From: Pseudomonadota bacterium | GTDB taxonomy: Bacteria; Pseudomonadota; Alphaproteobacteria; Rhizobiales; Kaistiaceae | Reading direction: 5' to 3' | Length of the DNA: 5,564 bases | Assembly: GCA_023433185.1 (NCBI GenBank) | Contig: JAEZEN010000091.1 | Coordinates: 1 to 5,564, forward strand | In this document: positions 1 through 5,564 of the stretch, piece after piece | Layout of the letters: each line of letters opens with the position of its first letter | Numbering within the stretch: the stretch's first letter is position 1 | Made by a program: the position numbers and the translations under genes | Notes under the pieces: generated by a model | The model's input: only the letters and a program-made list of their open reading frames with translations | What the model was told of the DNA's origin: nothing | Database searches by the model: none

Positions 1-58
1 CTCCCCCCCGGCCTAGGCCGACACGGGGGGGGGGGCGGGGGGGGGGCCCGCGGCCGGG
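1..58. other. Low-complexity G/C homopolymer stretch at window edge, probable contig-end artefact
   Basis: This stretch holds a run of seven C (3-9), a perfect 12-base palindrome CGGCCTAGGCCG (9-20), a run of eleven G (25-35), a single C and then ten more G (37-46). No other part of the window has runs of this kind, although all of it is GC-rich. Immediately downstream the sequence becomes normal coding DNA in the frame that ends at 517. The likeliest reading is unreliable base calling or assembly at a contig end, so the in-frame TAG at 14-16 should not be trusted as a real stop. A genuine G-rich element cannot be excluded from the sequence alone. Confidence 0.6.
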
Positions 59-88
59 TGGCTGCCGGTCGCCGACGACGCGAACCCG

Positions 89-517
89 GTGCTGGAGCGC
101 ATGCTGGCGCTGGCGCGTGCCTCCCTCGATCAGGCCGAGGAAGAGGAAGGCTACACCGGCACGGCGGCCGTCTATGGCCGCGACGGCGGGGCCGCGGGCC
201 CCTATCTCGTCACGACCATCCTCGAGATGCCGGACCGGGGCGAGGGGGCCTTCGGCGTTCTCGGCTGCCACCTCTACGACTTCGAGGCCGATGCACCGCT
301 CGATCCGGCGCCGATCACGCGGCGCTTCGACGAGGAACCGGTCGCGGTCGAGGACCAGCCCGGCATCATCGTCTCCGTCGCCTGGGACATCGAATCCATC
401 GAGGGGATCTGGGAACTGAGGAGCACCTTCATCCCGAGGGGGAGCCCTGGGGTCGACATCACCGGCTTCTCGGGGCGTGTCCTGATCCTGACGTCGATCC
501 GGGAGAACGGCTCTTGA
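89..517 (+). CDS. Hypothetical acidic protein, probably 5'-truncated
   Basis: I do not recognise the family of this protein. From the GTG at 89 it has 142 residues and ends at TGA 515-517. The frame is clearly coding: third positions are mostly G or C and the composition is balanced, whereas the overlapping frame from 58 to 570 gives an arginine-rich shadow. The frame stays open upstream to codon 17, and the stretch just before the GTG reads WLPVADDANP, which looks like real protein. The true start is therefore probably upstream, in or beyond the damaged left edge, and the 89 start is only a convenience. Residues 1-20 form a likely helix ending in EEEE (17-20). The rest alternates short hydrophobic stretches (for example GIIVSVAW near 92-99 and VLILTSI near 131-137) with acidic turns, suggesting a soluble beta-rich domain. 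I see no signal peptide, membrane segment or cofactor motif. It lies 49 bases before vapB, and the vapBC promoter overlaps its stop codon, so it is probably a separate transcription unit. It is not the C-terminus of SucC. Confidence 0.7.
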   Translation: MLERMLALARASLDQAEEEEGYTGTAAVYGRDGGAAGPYLVTTILEMPDRGEGAFGVLGCHLYDFEADAPLDPAPITRRFDEEPVAVEDQPGIIVSVAWDIESIEGIWELRSTFIPRGSPGVDITGFSGRVLILTSIRENGS

Positions 518-542
518 TGGCTCACACAGTCCCACATATTAT
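514..542 (+). promoter_or_regulatory. Candidate sigma70-type promoter of vapBC
   Basis: A -35-like TTGATG (514-519, four of six consensus bases) is separated by exactly 17 bases from a -10-like TATTAT (537-542, five of six). Transcription would start near 549-551, leaving a short leader before the vapB ATG at 567. The -35 element overlaps the TGA stop of the upstream gene. The region is noticeably AT-richer than its surroundings, and the -10 lies inside an inverted repeat, as expected for an autoregulated toxin-antitoxin promoter. This is inferred from sequence only. Confidence 0.5.
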
Positions 543-545
543 GTG
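533..545. promoter_or_regulatory. Perfect inverted repeat over the vapBC -10, candidate VapB operator
   Basis: The arms CACATA (533-538) and TATGTG (540-545) are perfect inverted repeats around a single central T. The element covers the predicted -10 hexamer and ends 21 bases before the vapB start. Ribbon-helix-helix antitoxins typically bind short palindromes in their own promoter as dimers, with the toxin acting as co-repressor. That makes this the obvious candidate site for autoregulation of vapBC. Binding is inferred. Confidence 0.5.
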
Positions 546-566
546 TTTTCTTCGGAGTTCGCGGAC

Positions 567-797
567 ATGAAGAACATCACGCTCGCGGTGGACGAGGCCG
601 TGCTGCATGCCGTCCGTCGCTATGCGGTGGCCCACAACACCTCGGTCAATGCCCTGGTCCGCGAGGCGCTGGAACGCATCGCCGCGAGCGAAGACCGCGC
701 CCGCAGCGCCATCCGCGAGCTGCGGGCCATGAGCGATCGTTCGGCGGCGGAGCTCGGACCGGTTTCGTGGTCCCGCGACGAGCTTCATGATCGTTGA
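567..797 (+). CDS. vapB: Type II antitoxin, VapB-like ribbon-helix-helix protein
   Basis: This gene encodes a 76-residue protein that should neutralise the adjacent PIN-domain toxin and repress the shared promoter. Residues 2-8 (KNITLAV) form the DNA-contacting beta strand of a ribbon-helix-helix fold. Helix 1 follows at about 9-22, then a turn with NTSVNALV (24-31), which starts helix 2 (about 26-38). The charged middle leads to a C-terminal toxin-binding tail, [13 protein letters not shown] (64-76); a tryptophan followed by R-[DE]-[DE]-L-[HY]-x-R is a common ending of VapB antitoxins paired with this VapC type. I chose ATG 567 over the in-frame GTG 543 because a GGAG at 554-557 sits 9 bases before it, and because 543 lies inside the inverted repeat and would add residues unlike the family. 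The last 11 bases overlap vapC, which suggests coupled translation. The fold assignment is strong; the exact antitoxin family name is less certain. Confidence 0.85.
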   Translation: MKNITLAVDEAVLHAVRRYAVAHNTSVNALVREALERIAASEDRARSAIRELRAMSDRSAAELGPVSWSRDELHDR

Positions 798-1206
798 TTG
801 CCTCCTTGACACGAACGTCATCGTCTATGCCGCCGCGGGGCGCGGCCCGGACGAGTGGAAGCGTCAGCGCGCCCTCGATCTCCTCGAGCGCCATGAGTTT
901 GCCACCTCGGCCCAGATCCTCCAGGAGTTCTATGTCGTCGTCACCCGCAAGGCCCGGGTCGCCATGGTGCCCGCGGAGGCAGCGGAATGGATCGAACGGC
1001 TGTCGCTGCGACCCGTCGCGCCGGTCGACGCCGCGCTGGTCAAGCAGGCGATTCACTTGTCAGCGCACCACCGCATTTCGTATTGGGACGCAGCAGTCGT
1101 CGCCGCGGCGCGAAACCTCGGCGCTTCCGTCCTCTACAGCGAGGATCTCAGTCATGGGCAAACCTATGCCGATGTCCAGGTCCTGAACCCCTTCCGTCCC
1201 ACCTGA
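787..1206 (+). CDS. vapC: Type II toxin, VapC-like PIN-domain ribonuclease
   Basis: This gene encodes a 139-residue PIN-domain protein, the usual length for a VapC toxin. The acidic residues expected to bind Mg2+/Mn2+ are all present: D8 in [10 protein letters not shown]47 in [13 protein letters not shown]101 in [12 protein letters not shown] and D120 in LYSEDLSHG. The C-terminal SEDLSHGQ...NPF pattern is characteristic of one large VapC subgroup. Family members are endoribonucleases, and several characterised ones cut tRNA or rRNA, but the target of this one cannot be read from the sequence. The ATG at 787 lies inside the end of vapB and has no strong ribosome binding site of its own, so translation probably depends on vapB, a common way to keep antitoxin in excess. 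The reading frame is intact with no catalytic loss, so the toxin is predicted to be active. The stop at 1204-1206 is only 10 bases before sucD. Confidence 0.92.
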   Translation: MIVDCLLDTNVIVYAAAGRGPDEWKRQRALDLLERHEFATSAQILQEFYVVVTRKARVAMVPAEAAEWIERLSLRPVAPVDAALVKQAIHLSAHHRISYWDAAVVAAARNLGASVLYSEDLSHGQTYADVQVLNPFRPT

Positions 1207-1216
1207 GACCGAGCCC

Positions 1217-2101
1217 ATGTCCATCCTCATCGACAAGAACACCCGTGTCATCTGCCAGGGTTTCACCGGCAAGAACGGCACGTTCCACTCGGAGCAGGCG
1301 GTCGCCTACGGCACCAGGATGGTCGGCGGCGTGTCGCCCGGCAAGGGCGGCCAGACGCATATCGGCCTGCCGGTCTTCGATACCGTGGTCGAGGCGAAGG
1401 CTAAGACCGGCGCGGACGCGACTGTGATCTACGTCCCGCCGCCCTTTGCCGCCGATGCGATCCTCGAGGCCGTCGACGCCGAGATTCCGCTCATCGTCTG
1501 CATCACCGAGGGCATTCCGGTGCTCGACATGGTCAGGGTCAAGCGCGCCCTCGCCCGCTCGAAGAGCCGGGTCGTCGGGCCCAACTGTCCCGGCGTGATG
1601 ACGTCGGGCGAATGCAAGATCGGCATCATGCCCGGCAACATCTTCACGCAGGGCTCTGTCGGCATCGTCTCGCGGTCGGGCACGCTGACCTATGAAGCCG
1701 TCTTCCAAACCACCCAGGCCGGCCTCGGCCAGACCACGGCGGTGGGCATCGGCGGCGATCCCGTCAAGGGCATGGATTTCATCGACGTGCTCGAGATGTT
1801 CCTGTCCGACGACGCCACCCGGTCCATCGTCATGATCGGCGAGATAGGCGGTTCCTCGGAAGAGGATGCGGCCCGCTTCCTCCGCGACGAGGCGGCGCGG
1901 GGCCGGAAGAAGGCGGTCGTCGGCTTCATCGCCGGCCGGACGGCGCCTCCGGGGCGGCGGATGGGCCATGCTGGCGCGATCATTGCAGGGGGCAAGGGCG
2001 GCGCCGAGGACAAGATCGAGGCGATGCTCTCGGCGGGCATCAGGGTTGCGGAGTCGCCGGCGCGCATCGGGAATACGCTCGCGGACGTCTTGAAGGCCTG
2101 A
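1217..2101 (+). CDS. sucD: Succinyl-CoA synthetase (ADP/GDP-forming) alpha subunit
   Basis: SucD forms the alpha half of cytoplasmic succinyl-CoA synthetase, which interconverts succinyl-CoA and succinate while making ATP or GTP in the TCA cycle. The 294 residues are the normal length. The N-terminal CoA-binding Rossmann domain shows [14 protein letters not shown] (15-28), [10 protein letters not shown] (36-45) and VIYVPPP (70-76). The ITEGIP motif is at 96-101 and GPNCPG at 121-126. In the C-terminal ligase domain, GEIGGSSEE (208-216) and the phosphohistidine loop [10 protein letters not shown] carry the active-site His251. No key residue is missing. The related malate-CoA ligase subunit MtkB is the main alternative, but the overall match and the adjacent sucA favour SucD. 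Its partner sucC is not in the window; the gene directly upstream is vapC, 10 bases away. The Shine-Dalgarno sequence is weak: a GAGA at 1205-1208 overlaps the vapC stop codon, so translation may be coupled to vapC. Confidence 0.97.
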   Translation: MSILIDKNTRVICQGFTGKNGTFHSEQAVAYGTRMVGGVSPGKGGQTHIGLPVFDTVVEAKAKTGADATVIYVPPPFAADAILEAVDAEIPLIVCITEGIPVLDMVRVKRALARSKSRVVGPNCPGVMTSGECKIGIMPGNIFTQGSVGIVSRSGTLTYEAVFQTTQAGLGQTTAVGIGGDPVKGMDFIDVLEMFLSDDATRSIVMIGEIGGSSEEDAARFLRDEAARGRKKAVVGFIAGRTAPPGRRMGHAGAIIAGGKGGAEDKIEAMLSAGIRVAESPARIGNTLADVLKA

Positions 2102-2150
2102 TCGACAATCACAATTATGTCGTTGCCTCGGAGTAACGGGACCGATAGAT

Positions 2151-2167
2151 CGTGGCCGCCGGCCACG
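2151..2167. other. GC-rich hairpin in the sucD-sucA gap
   Basis: CGTGGCC (2151-2157) and GGCCACG (2161-2167) are perfectly complementary arms of 7 base pairs around a 3-base loop (GCC). No run of T follows, so it is not a standard rho-independent terminator. It could stabilise or process the transcript between sucD and sucA, or affect a leader start at 2152, which lies inside the left arm. It may also be a chance product of GC-rich sequence. Confidence 0.45.
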
Positions 2168-2211
2168 TGATGCTGAAGCAGAGCGCGGGGGCGCCTCACC
2201 CCCACGGATAG
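2152..2211 (+). CDS. Possible 19-codon leader ORF upstream of sucA
   Basis: A GTG at 2152 opens a 19-codon frame (MAAGHVMLKQSAGAPHPHG) that ends at TAG 2209-2211, four bases before the sucA ATG and in the same frame. Its start context nearly duplicates that of sucA. No good Shine-Dalgarno is placed for it; the nearest is a weak GGG at 2138-2140. The peptide resembles nothing I recognise and lacks a run of a regulatory amino acid, so classical attenuation is not supported. It may be non-coding, or a remnant of an earlier or alternative sucA start now closed by the TAG. Confidence 0.2.
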   Translation: MAAGHVMLKQSAGAPHPHG

Positions 2212-2214
2212 ATC

Positions 2215-5187
2215 ATGGCACGCCAGGACAAGAATGCCGCGCTTGCGGCGACGTCGTTTCTCTACGGCGCCAATGCTCCCTACATCGAGGCGATGCACGC
2301 CCGGTACGCGCGCAACCCCGCTTCCGTGAACGGCGAATGGCGCGCCTTCTTCGAGGACCTGCCGGACCAGCCCGATGACGCGCGGGAGGGGCCATCCTGG
2401 CAGCGCCGCGACTGGCCCCTGGTGGCCAACGGCGAACTGGTCGCCGCCATGGATGGCAACTGGGCCGCCATCGAGGCCGACATGGGGAGGAAGATCAAGG
2501 CGGGCGTCACCAGCCGCGGCGCCGAGATTTCGGACAGCCATGTCCAGCTGGCGGCGCGCGACTCGGTTCGCGCGATCATGATGATCCGTGCCTACCGGAT
2601 GCGCGGCCACTTCTACGCACACCTCGATCCCCTGGGCCTCGAGCCGCCCAAGACCGAGTCCGACCTCGATCCCGCCTCCTACGGCTTCACCGAGGCGGAC
2701 TACGACCGCAGGATCTTCATCGACAACGTGCTCGGTCTCGAGTTCGCGACGATCCCGGAGATGCTCGAAATCCTCCGCCGGACCTATTGCGGCACCCTCG
2801 GCATCGAGTTCATGCACATTTCCGACCCGGCCGAGAAGAGCTGGATCCAGGAGCGCATAGAAGGGCCGGACAAGGGCATCGACTTCACCCCTGAGGGCAA
2901 GAAGGCGATCCTCAACAAGCTCGCCGAGGCGGAGGGCTTCGAGAAGTTCATCGACGTCAAGTATACCGGCACCAAGCGCTTCGGGCTCGACGGTGCCGAG
3001 TCGCTCATCCCGGCGCTCGAGCAGATCATCAAGCGCGGCGGCCAGCTCGGCGTGCGCGAGATCGTCCTCGGCATGGCCCATCGCGGTCGCCTCAACGTGC
3101 TCGCCCAGGTGATGGGCAAGCCCCATCACGTCATCTTCCACGAGTTCAAGGGCGGGTCGGCCTCGCCGGACGACGTCGAGGGCTCGGGCGACGTGAAGTA
3201 CCATCTCGGCGCCTCGTCCGACCGCGTCTTCGACGACAACAAGGTCCACCTCTCGCTCACTGCCAATCCCTCGCATCTGGAGATCGTCGACCCGGTCGTG
3301 CTCGGCAAGGCCCGCGCCAAGCAGGATCAGAACCCCGACGATCGCAATGCCGACATCATCCCGCTGGACCAGCGGGCCCGGGTCGTGCCGCTGCTCATCC
3401 ACGGCGATGCCGCCTTCGCCGGCCAGGGCGTGGTGGCCGAGTGCTTCGGTCTCTCGGGGCTCCGCGGCCATCGCACCGCCGGCTCGATCCATTTCATCAT
3501 CAACAACCAGATCGGCTTCACGACGAATCCGCGCTTCTCCCGCTCCTCGCCCTATCCCTCCGACATCGCCAAGATGGTCGAGGCGCCGATCTTCCATGCC
3601 AATGGCGACGATCCCGAAGCGGTCGTCTACGCCGCCAAGATCGCGGCCGAGTACCGGCAGAAGTTCCACAAGCCGGTGGTCATCGACATGTTCTGTTATC
3701 GCCGCTTCGGTCACAACGAGGGTGACGAGCCGGCCTTCACCCAGCCGATCATGTATCGCAAGATCGCCGAGCACCCGACGACCTTCCGCATCTACGCCGA
3801 CAAGCTGATCGGCGAGGGGCTCGTCACCGAGGCCGACGTCGATGAGCTTCGAGCCGGCTGGCGCAACCGGCTCGAGGACGCCTTCGAGGCCAGCGCCACC
3901 TATCGGCCGAACAAGGCGGACTGGCTCGACGGCGCCTGGACCGGGCTCAAGGCGGCGGAGACCGGCGACGGTCCGCGCCGCGGCGTGACCGGCCTGCCGA
4001 TCGAGACCCTCAAGCGGCTCGGTGTCGGGCTGACCGAGGTGCCGGAGGGCTTCCACGTCCACCGCACCATCCAGCGCGTCCTCGATGCACGCCGGAAGGC
4101 GATCGAGACCGGGGCGGGGATCGACTGGGCGACCGCCGAGTCGCTCGCCTTCGGCTCGCTCCTCCAGGAGGGCAAGGGCGTCCGCCTGTCCGGCCAGGAT
4201 TCCGAGCGCGGCACCTTCTCCCAGCGCCATGCGGTGCTCTACGATCAGGAGACCGAGCAGCGCTACATCCCGCTCGCCCACGTGTCGCCCGACGAGGCCC
4301 GCTTCGAGGTCATCAACTCGATGCTCTCGGAGGAGGCCGTCCTCGGTTTCGAGTACGGCTACTCGCTCGCCGAGCCGAATGCGCTCGTGTTGTGGGAGGC
4401 CCAATTCGGTGATTTCGTCAACGGCGCCCAGGTGGTCATCGACCAGTTCATCTCCTCGGGCGAGCGCAAGTGGCTCCGCATGTCGGCGCTCACCATGCTG
4501 CTTCCCCACGGCTATGAGGGGCAGGGCCCGGAGCACTCGTCGGCGCGCCTCGAGCGCTTCCTGCAGTCCTGCGCCGAGGACAACATGCAGGTCGCCAACT
4601 GCACCACGCCGGCGAACTATTTCCACATCCTCCGCCGCCAACTGAAGCGCGAGTTCCGCAAGCCGCTCATCCTGATGACGCCGAAGTCGCTGCTCCGCCA
4701 CAAGCGCGCGGTCTCGCAGCTCGACGAGATGGGCCCGGACACCAGCTTCCACCGGCTGCTCTGGGACGATGCCGAGTGCCGGGCGAACGAGGCGATCAAG
4801 CTCGTGCCGGACCACAAGATGCGCCGCGTCATCCTCTGCTCCGGCAAGGTCTATTACGACCTCTACGAGGAGCGCGAGAAGCGCGGCATCGACGACATCT
4901 ACATCCTCCGCCTCGAACAGCTCTATCCGTTCCCGGCAAAGGCGCTCATCGCCGAACTCGCCCGCTTCAAGGAGGCCGAGATCGTGTGGTGCCAGGAGGA
5001 GCCGAAGAACATGGGGGCGTGGTCGTTCGCCGAGCCCTATCTGGAATGGGTCCTCGACCAGGTCGGCGGCCGGAGCCGCCGGGCCCGCTATGTCGGGCGT
5101 GCCGCCTCGGCGGCCACCGCGACCGGCCTGATGTCGAAGCATCTGCAGCAGCTTCAAGCCTTCCTCGACGAGGCGCTTGCCGCCTGA
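2215..5187 (+). CDS. sucA: 2-oxoglutarate dehydrogenase E1 component (thiamine diphosphate-dependent)
   Basis: SucA decarboxylates 2-oxoglutarate on thiamine diphosphate and transfers the succinyl group to the lipoyl arm of SucB, the first step of the 2-oxoglutarate dehydrogenase complex. The 990 residues fit alphaproteobacterial E1 proteins, which are longer than the 933 of E. coli. The N-terminal segment FLYGANAPYIEAMHARY (15-31) begins the region that in this family contacts the E2 core. YRMRGH is at 127-132, and MAHRGRLNVLAQ, with His289, is an active-site loop. TANPSHLE spans 349-356. The thiamine diphosphate/Mg2+ motif begins HGDAAFAGQG (396-405) and ends INNQIGF (429-435). FCYRRFGHNEGDEP (493-506) follows. 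The pyrimidine-binding transketolase domain includes GFEYGYS (711-717), QFGDFVNGAQ (730-739) and LPHGYEGQGPEHSS (763-776). The C-terminal domain has LEQLYPFP (900-907) and WCQEEPKNMGAW (925-936). The gene is intact. The start ATG has only a weak GGA ribosome binding site. sucB follows after 21 bases, so the two are surely co-transcribed. Confidence 0.98.
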   Translation: MARQDKNAALAATSFLYGANAPYIEAMHARYARNPASVNGEWRAFFEDLPDQPDDAREGPSWQRRDWPLVANGELVAAMDGNWAAIEADMGRKIKAGVTSRGAEISDSHVQLAARDSVRAIMMIRAYRMRGHFYAHLDPLGLEPPKTESDLDPASYGFTEADYDRRIFIDNVLGLEFATIPEMLEILRRTYCGTLGIEFMHISDPAEKSWIQERIEGPDKGIDFTPEGKKAILNKLAEAEGFEKFIDVKYTGTKRFGLDGAESLIPALEQIIKRGGQLGVREIVLGMAHRGRLNVLAQVMGKPHHVIFHEFKGGSASPDDVEGSGDVKYHLGASSDRVFDDNKVHLSLTANPSHLEIVDPVVLGKARAKQDQNPDDRNADIIPLDQRARVVPLLIHGDAAFAGQGVVAECFGLSGLRGHRTAGSIHFIINNQIGFTTNPRFSRSSPYPSDIAKMVEAPIFHANGDDPEAVVYAAKIAAEYRQKFHKPVVIDMFCYRRFGHNEGDEPAFTQPIMYRKIAEHPTTFRIYADKLIGEGLVTEADVDELRAGWRNRLEDAFEASATYRPNKADWLDGAWTGLKAAETGDGPRRGVTGLPIETLKRLGVGLTEVPEGFHVHRTIQRVLDARRKAIETGAGIDWATAESLAFGSLLQEGKGVRLSGQDSERGTFSQRHAVLYDQETEQRYIPLAHVSPDEARFEVINSMLSEEAVLGFEYGYSLAEPNALVLWEAQFGDFVNGAQVVIDQFISSGERKWLRMSALTMLLPHGYEGQGPEHSSARLERFLQSCAEDNMQVANCTTPANYFHILRRQLKREFRKPLILMTPKSLLRHKRAVSQLDEMGPDTSFHRLLWDDAECRANEAIKLVPDHKMRRVILCSGKVYYDLYEEREKRGIDDIYILRLEQLYPFPAKALIAELARFKEAEIVWCQEEPKNMGAWSFAEPYLEWVLDQVGGRSRRARYVGRAASAATATGLMSKHLQQLQAFLDEALAA

Positions 5188-5197
5188 GCGCGGCCGA

Positions 5198-5203
5198 AAG
5201 GAG
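5198..5203 (+). promoter_or_regulatory. Strong ribosome binding site of sucB
   Basis: AAGGAG lies 5 bases before the GTG at 5209 and 11 bases before the in-frame ATG at 5215. It is the clearest Shine-Dalgarno sequence in the window and contrasts with the weak ones of sucD and sucA. E2 is the multi-copy core of the complex, so stronger translation of sucB would make sense; that link is inference. Its position fits either start, slightly favouring GTG. Confidence 0.7.
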
Positions 5204-5208
5204 ATCAA

Positions 5209-5564
5209 GTGGCGATGGACATCCGGGTTCCGACGCTGGGTGAATCGGTGACCGAGGCGACCGTCGGCCAGTGGTTCAAGAAGGTCGGCGATATCGTCAA
5301 GGCCGACGAACCCCTGGTCGAACTCGAGACCGACAAGGTAACCCTCGAGGTCCCGGCGCCGGCCTCGGGCGTGATCGAGTCGATCTCGGTCGAGGCGGGG
5401 AGCACCGTCGAAATCGGTACCCTGCTCGGCCAGCTGGCGTCGGAAGGCGCACCTGCGGCGGGCGCGCCGACGGGCCGGCCCGACGAAAAGACCGAAACCC
5501 TCACGCCGATTTCCGCCCGGCCGGAGGAGACGAGGCCCCCGCCCGAGGCGGCGCGCCCCCCGGG
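5209..5564 (+). CDS. sucB: Dihydrolipoyllysine succinyltransferase E2 component of 2-oxoglutarate dehydrogenase (3'-partial)
   Basis: SucB forms the core of the 2-oxoglutarate dehydrogenase complex and transfers the succinyl group from its lipoyl arm to CoA. Only the first 118 codons are present; the frame is open to the right edge of the window. The translation starts [19 protein letters not shown], the typical opening of the lipoyl domain, and carries the lipoylation site ETDKVTLEV with Lys43 (numbered from the GTG). The domain ends around residue 80 (LLGQLASEG). It is followed by an alanine/proline-rich flexible linker (about 81-118) that would lead to the E3-binding and catalytic domains outside the window. 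The start may be GTG 5209 or ATG 5215, a difference of two residues. The PTLGESV opening and the adjacent sucA identify it as SucB rather than a pyruvate dehydrogenase E2. Confidence 0.96.
   Translation, partial: MAMDIRVPTLGESVTEATVGQWFKKVGDIVKADEPLVELETDKVTLEVPAPASGVIESISVEAGSTVEIGTLLGQLASEGAPAAGAPTGRPDEKTETLTPISARPEETRPPPEAARPP

Larger units (their letters stand above)
2102..2214. other. sucD-sucA intergenic region
   Basis: This 113-base gap is long for a tightly packed suc cluster. It holds an AT-richer start (2105-2120), a GC-rich hairpin, a near-copy of the sucA start region, and a GGGGG/CCCCC pair (2187-2191 and 2199-2203) that could form a second small stem just before the sucA ribosome binding site. 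I see no T-tract that would make an intrinsic terminator and no convincing promoter hexamers. The sucA Shine-Dalgarno is weak (GGA at 2206-2208, 6 bases before the ATG), which leaves room for control of sucA translation by leader structure. That last point is inference. Confidence 0.5.
2144..2219 (+). repeat. Near-duplicate of the sucA start context (imperfect direct repeat)
   Basis: GATAGATCGTGGC at 2144-2156 is repeated as GATAGATCATGGC at 2207-2219, differing at one base in thirteen. The second copy contains the sucA ATG (2215). The first copy has a GTG at the same position, exactly 63 bases (21 codons) upstream. The two copies therefore mark two equivalent start-codon contexts in the same frame. 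Confidence 0.6.

Noticed and set aside
58..570. A 170-codon + strand frame overlapping the hypothetical protein and running to vapB
   Set aside because: The translation is arginine- and glycine-rich in the way of an out-of-frame reading of GC-rich DNA, while the frame ending at 517 has normal composition and G/C-rich third positions.
794..1186. Alternative + strand frames inside vapC, sucD and sucA
   Set aside because: They give serine/arginine/proline-rich translations typical of frame-shifted GC-rich coding DNA and contain no domain signature.
1148..1969. A 273-codon - strand frame opposite sucD
   Set aside because: It lies in the same antisense register as the frame opposite sucA and has a biased, histidine/arginine/aspartate-rich translation. 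It is a shadow of sucD.
2103..2122. Inverted repeat CGACA / TGTCG just after sucD as an operator
   Set aside because: The arms are only 5 bases, do not extend inward or outward, and have no promoter elements nearby; chance is a sufficient explanation.
2151..2167. Intrinsic terminator between sucD and sucA
   Set aside because: The hairpin is good but is followed by TGATGCTGAAG rather than a T-tract, and the suc genes are expected to be co-transcribed.
1690..5208. A 1172-codon open frame on the - strand covering all of sucA and the end of sucD
   Set aside because: Its codons pair first position with third position of the sense genes. In that register stops arise only opposite sense TTA, CTA or TCA codons, which are rare in GC-rich genes. 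The translation is biased in composition (rich in D, E, R, L, A and V), matches no family I know, and the sense strand holds an unmistakable sucA.
1..5564. tRNA or rRNA genes, CRISPR arrays, insertion sequences or attachment sites
   Set aside because: I saw no regularly spaced repeats, transposase-like frame, terminal inverted repeats or RNA gene. Nearly all bases belong to six protein genes.

Overview
The window is a piece of a GC-rich bacterial chromosome with strong G/C preference at third codon positions. The gene order sucD-sucA-sucB, all on the + strand, together with the protein sequences, points to an alphaproteobacterium. In that group the common cluster is mdh-sucC-sucD-sucA-sucB; enterobacteria instead have sucABCD. 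I cannot name a genus from the sequence alone.

Layout, left to right. Positions 1-58 are low-complexity G/C homopolymer runs that look like a poor-quality contig end. They run into an unrecognised acidic protein whose frame ends at 517 and whose N-terminus is probably not preserved. A short AT-rich gap (518-566) carries a plausible sigma70-type promoter and a perfect inverted repeat. It leads into a type II toxin-antitoxin pair of the VapBC class: vapB (567-797) and vapC (787-1206), which overlap by 11 bases. Only 10 bases separate vapC from sucD (1217-2101), the alpha subunit of succinyl-CoA synthetase. A 113-base gap follows, with a GC-rich hairpin, a near-duplicate of the sucA start region and a possible 19-codon leader ORF. 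Then come sucA (2215-5187), the E1 subunit of 2-oxoglutarate dehydrogenase, and the first 118 codons of sucB (from 5209), its E2 subunit, which runs off the right edge.

How the genes work together. SucA decarboxylates 2-oxoglutarate on thiamine diphosphate and passes the succinyl group to the lipoyl arm of SucB, giving succinyl-CoA. SucD, with a SucC beta subunit that is not in this window, then turns succinyl-CoA into succinate with nucleotide triphosphate formation. These are two consecutive TCA-cycle steps. The notable feature is the toxin-antitoxin module sitting directly before sucD, where sucC would normally be. No new biological system is evident. The points worth a second look are the placement of vapBC, its promoter/operator, and the structured sucD-sucA gap.
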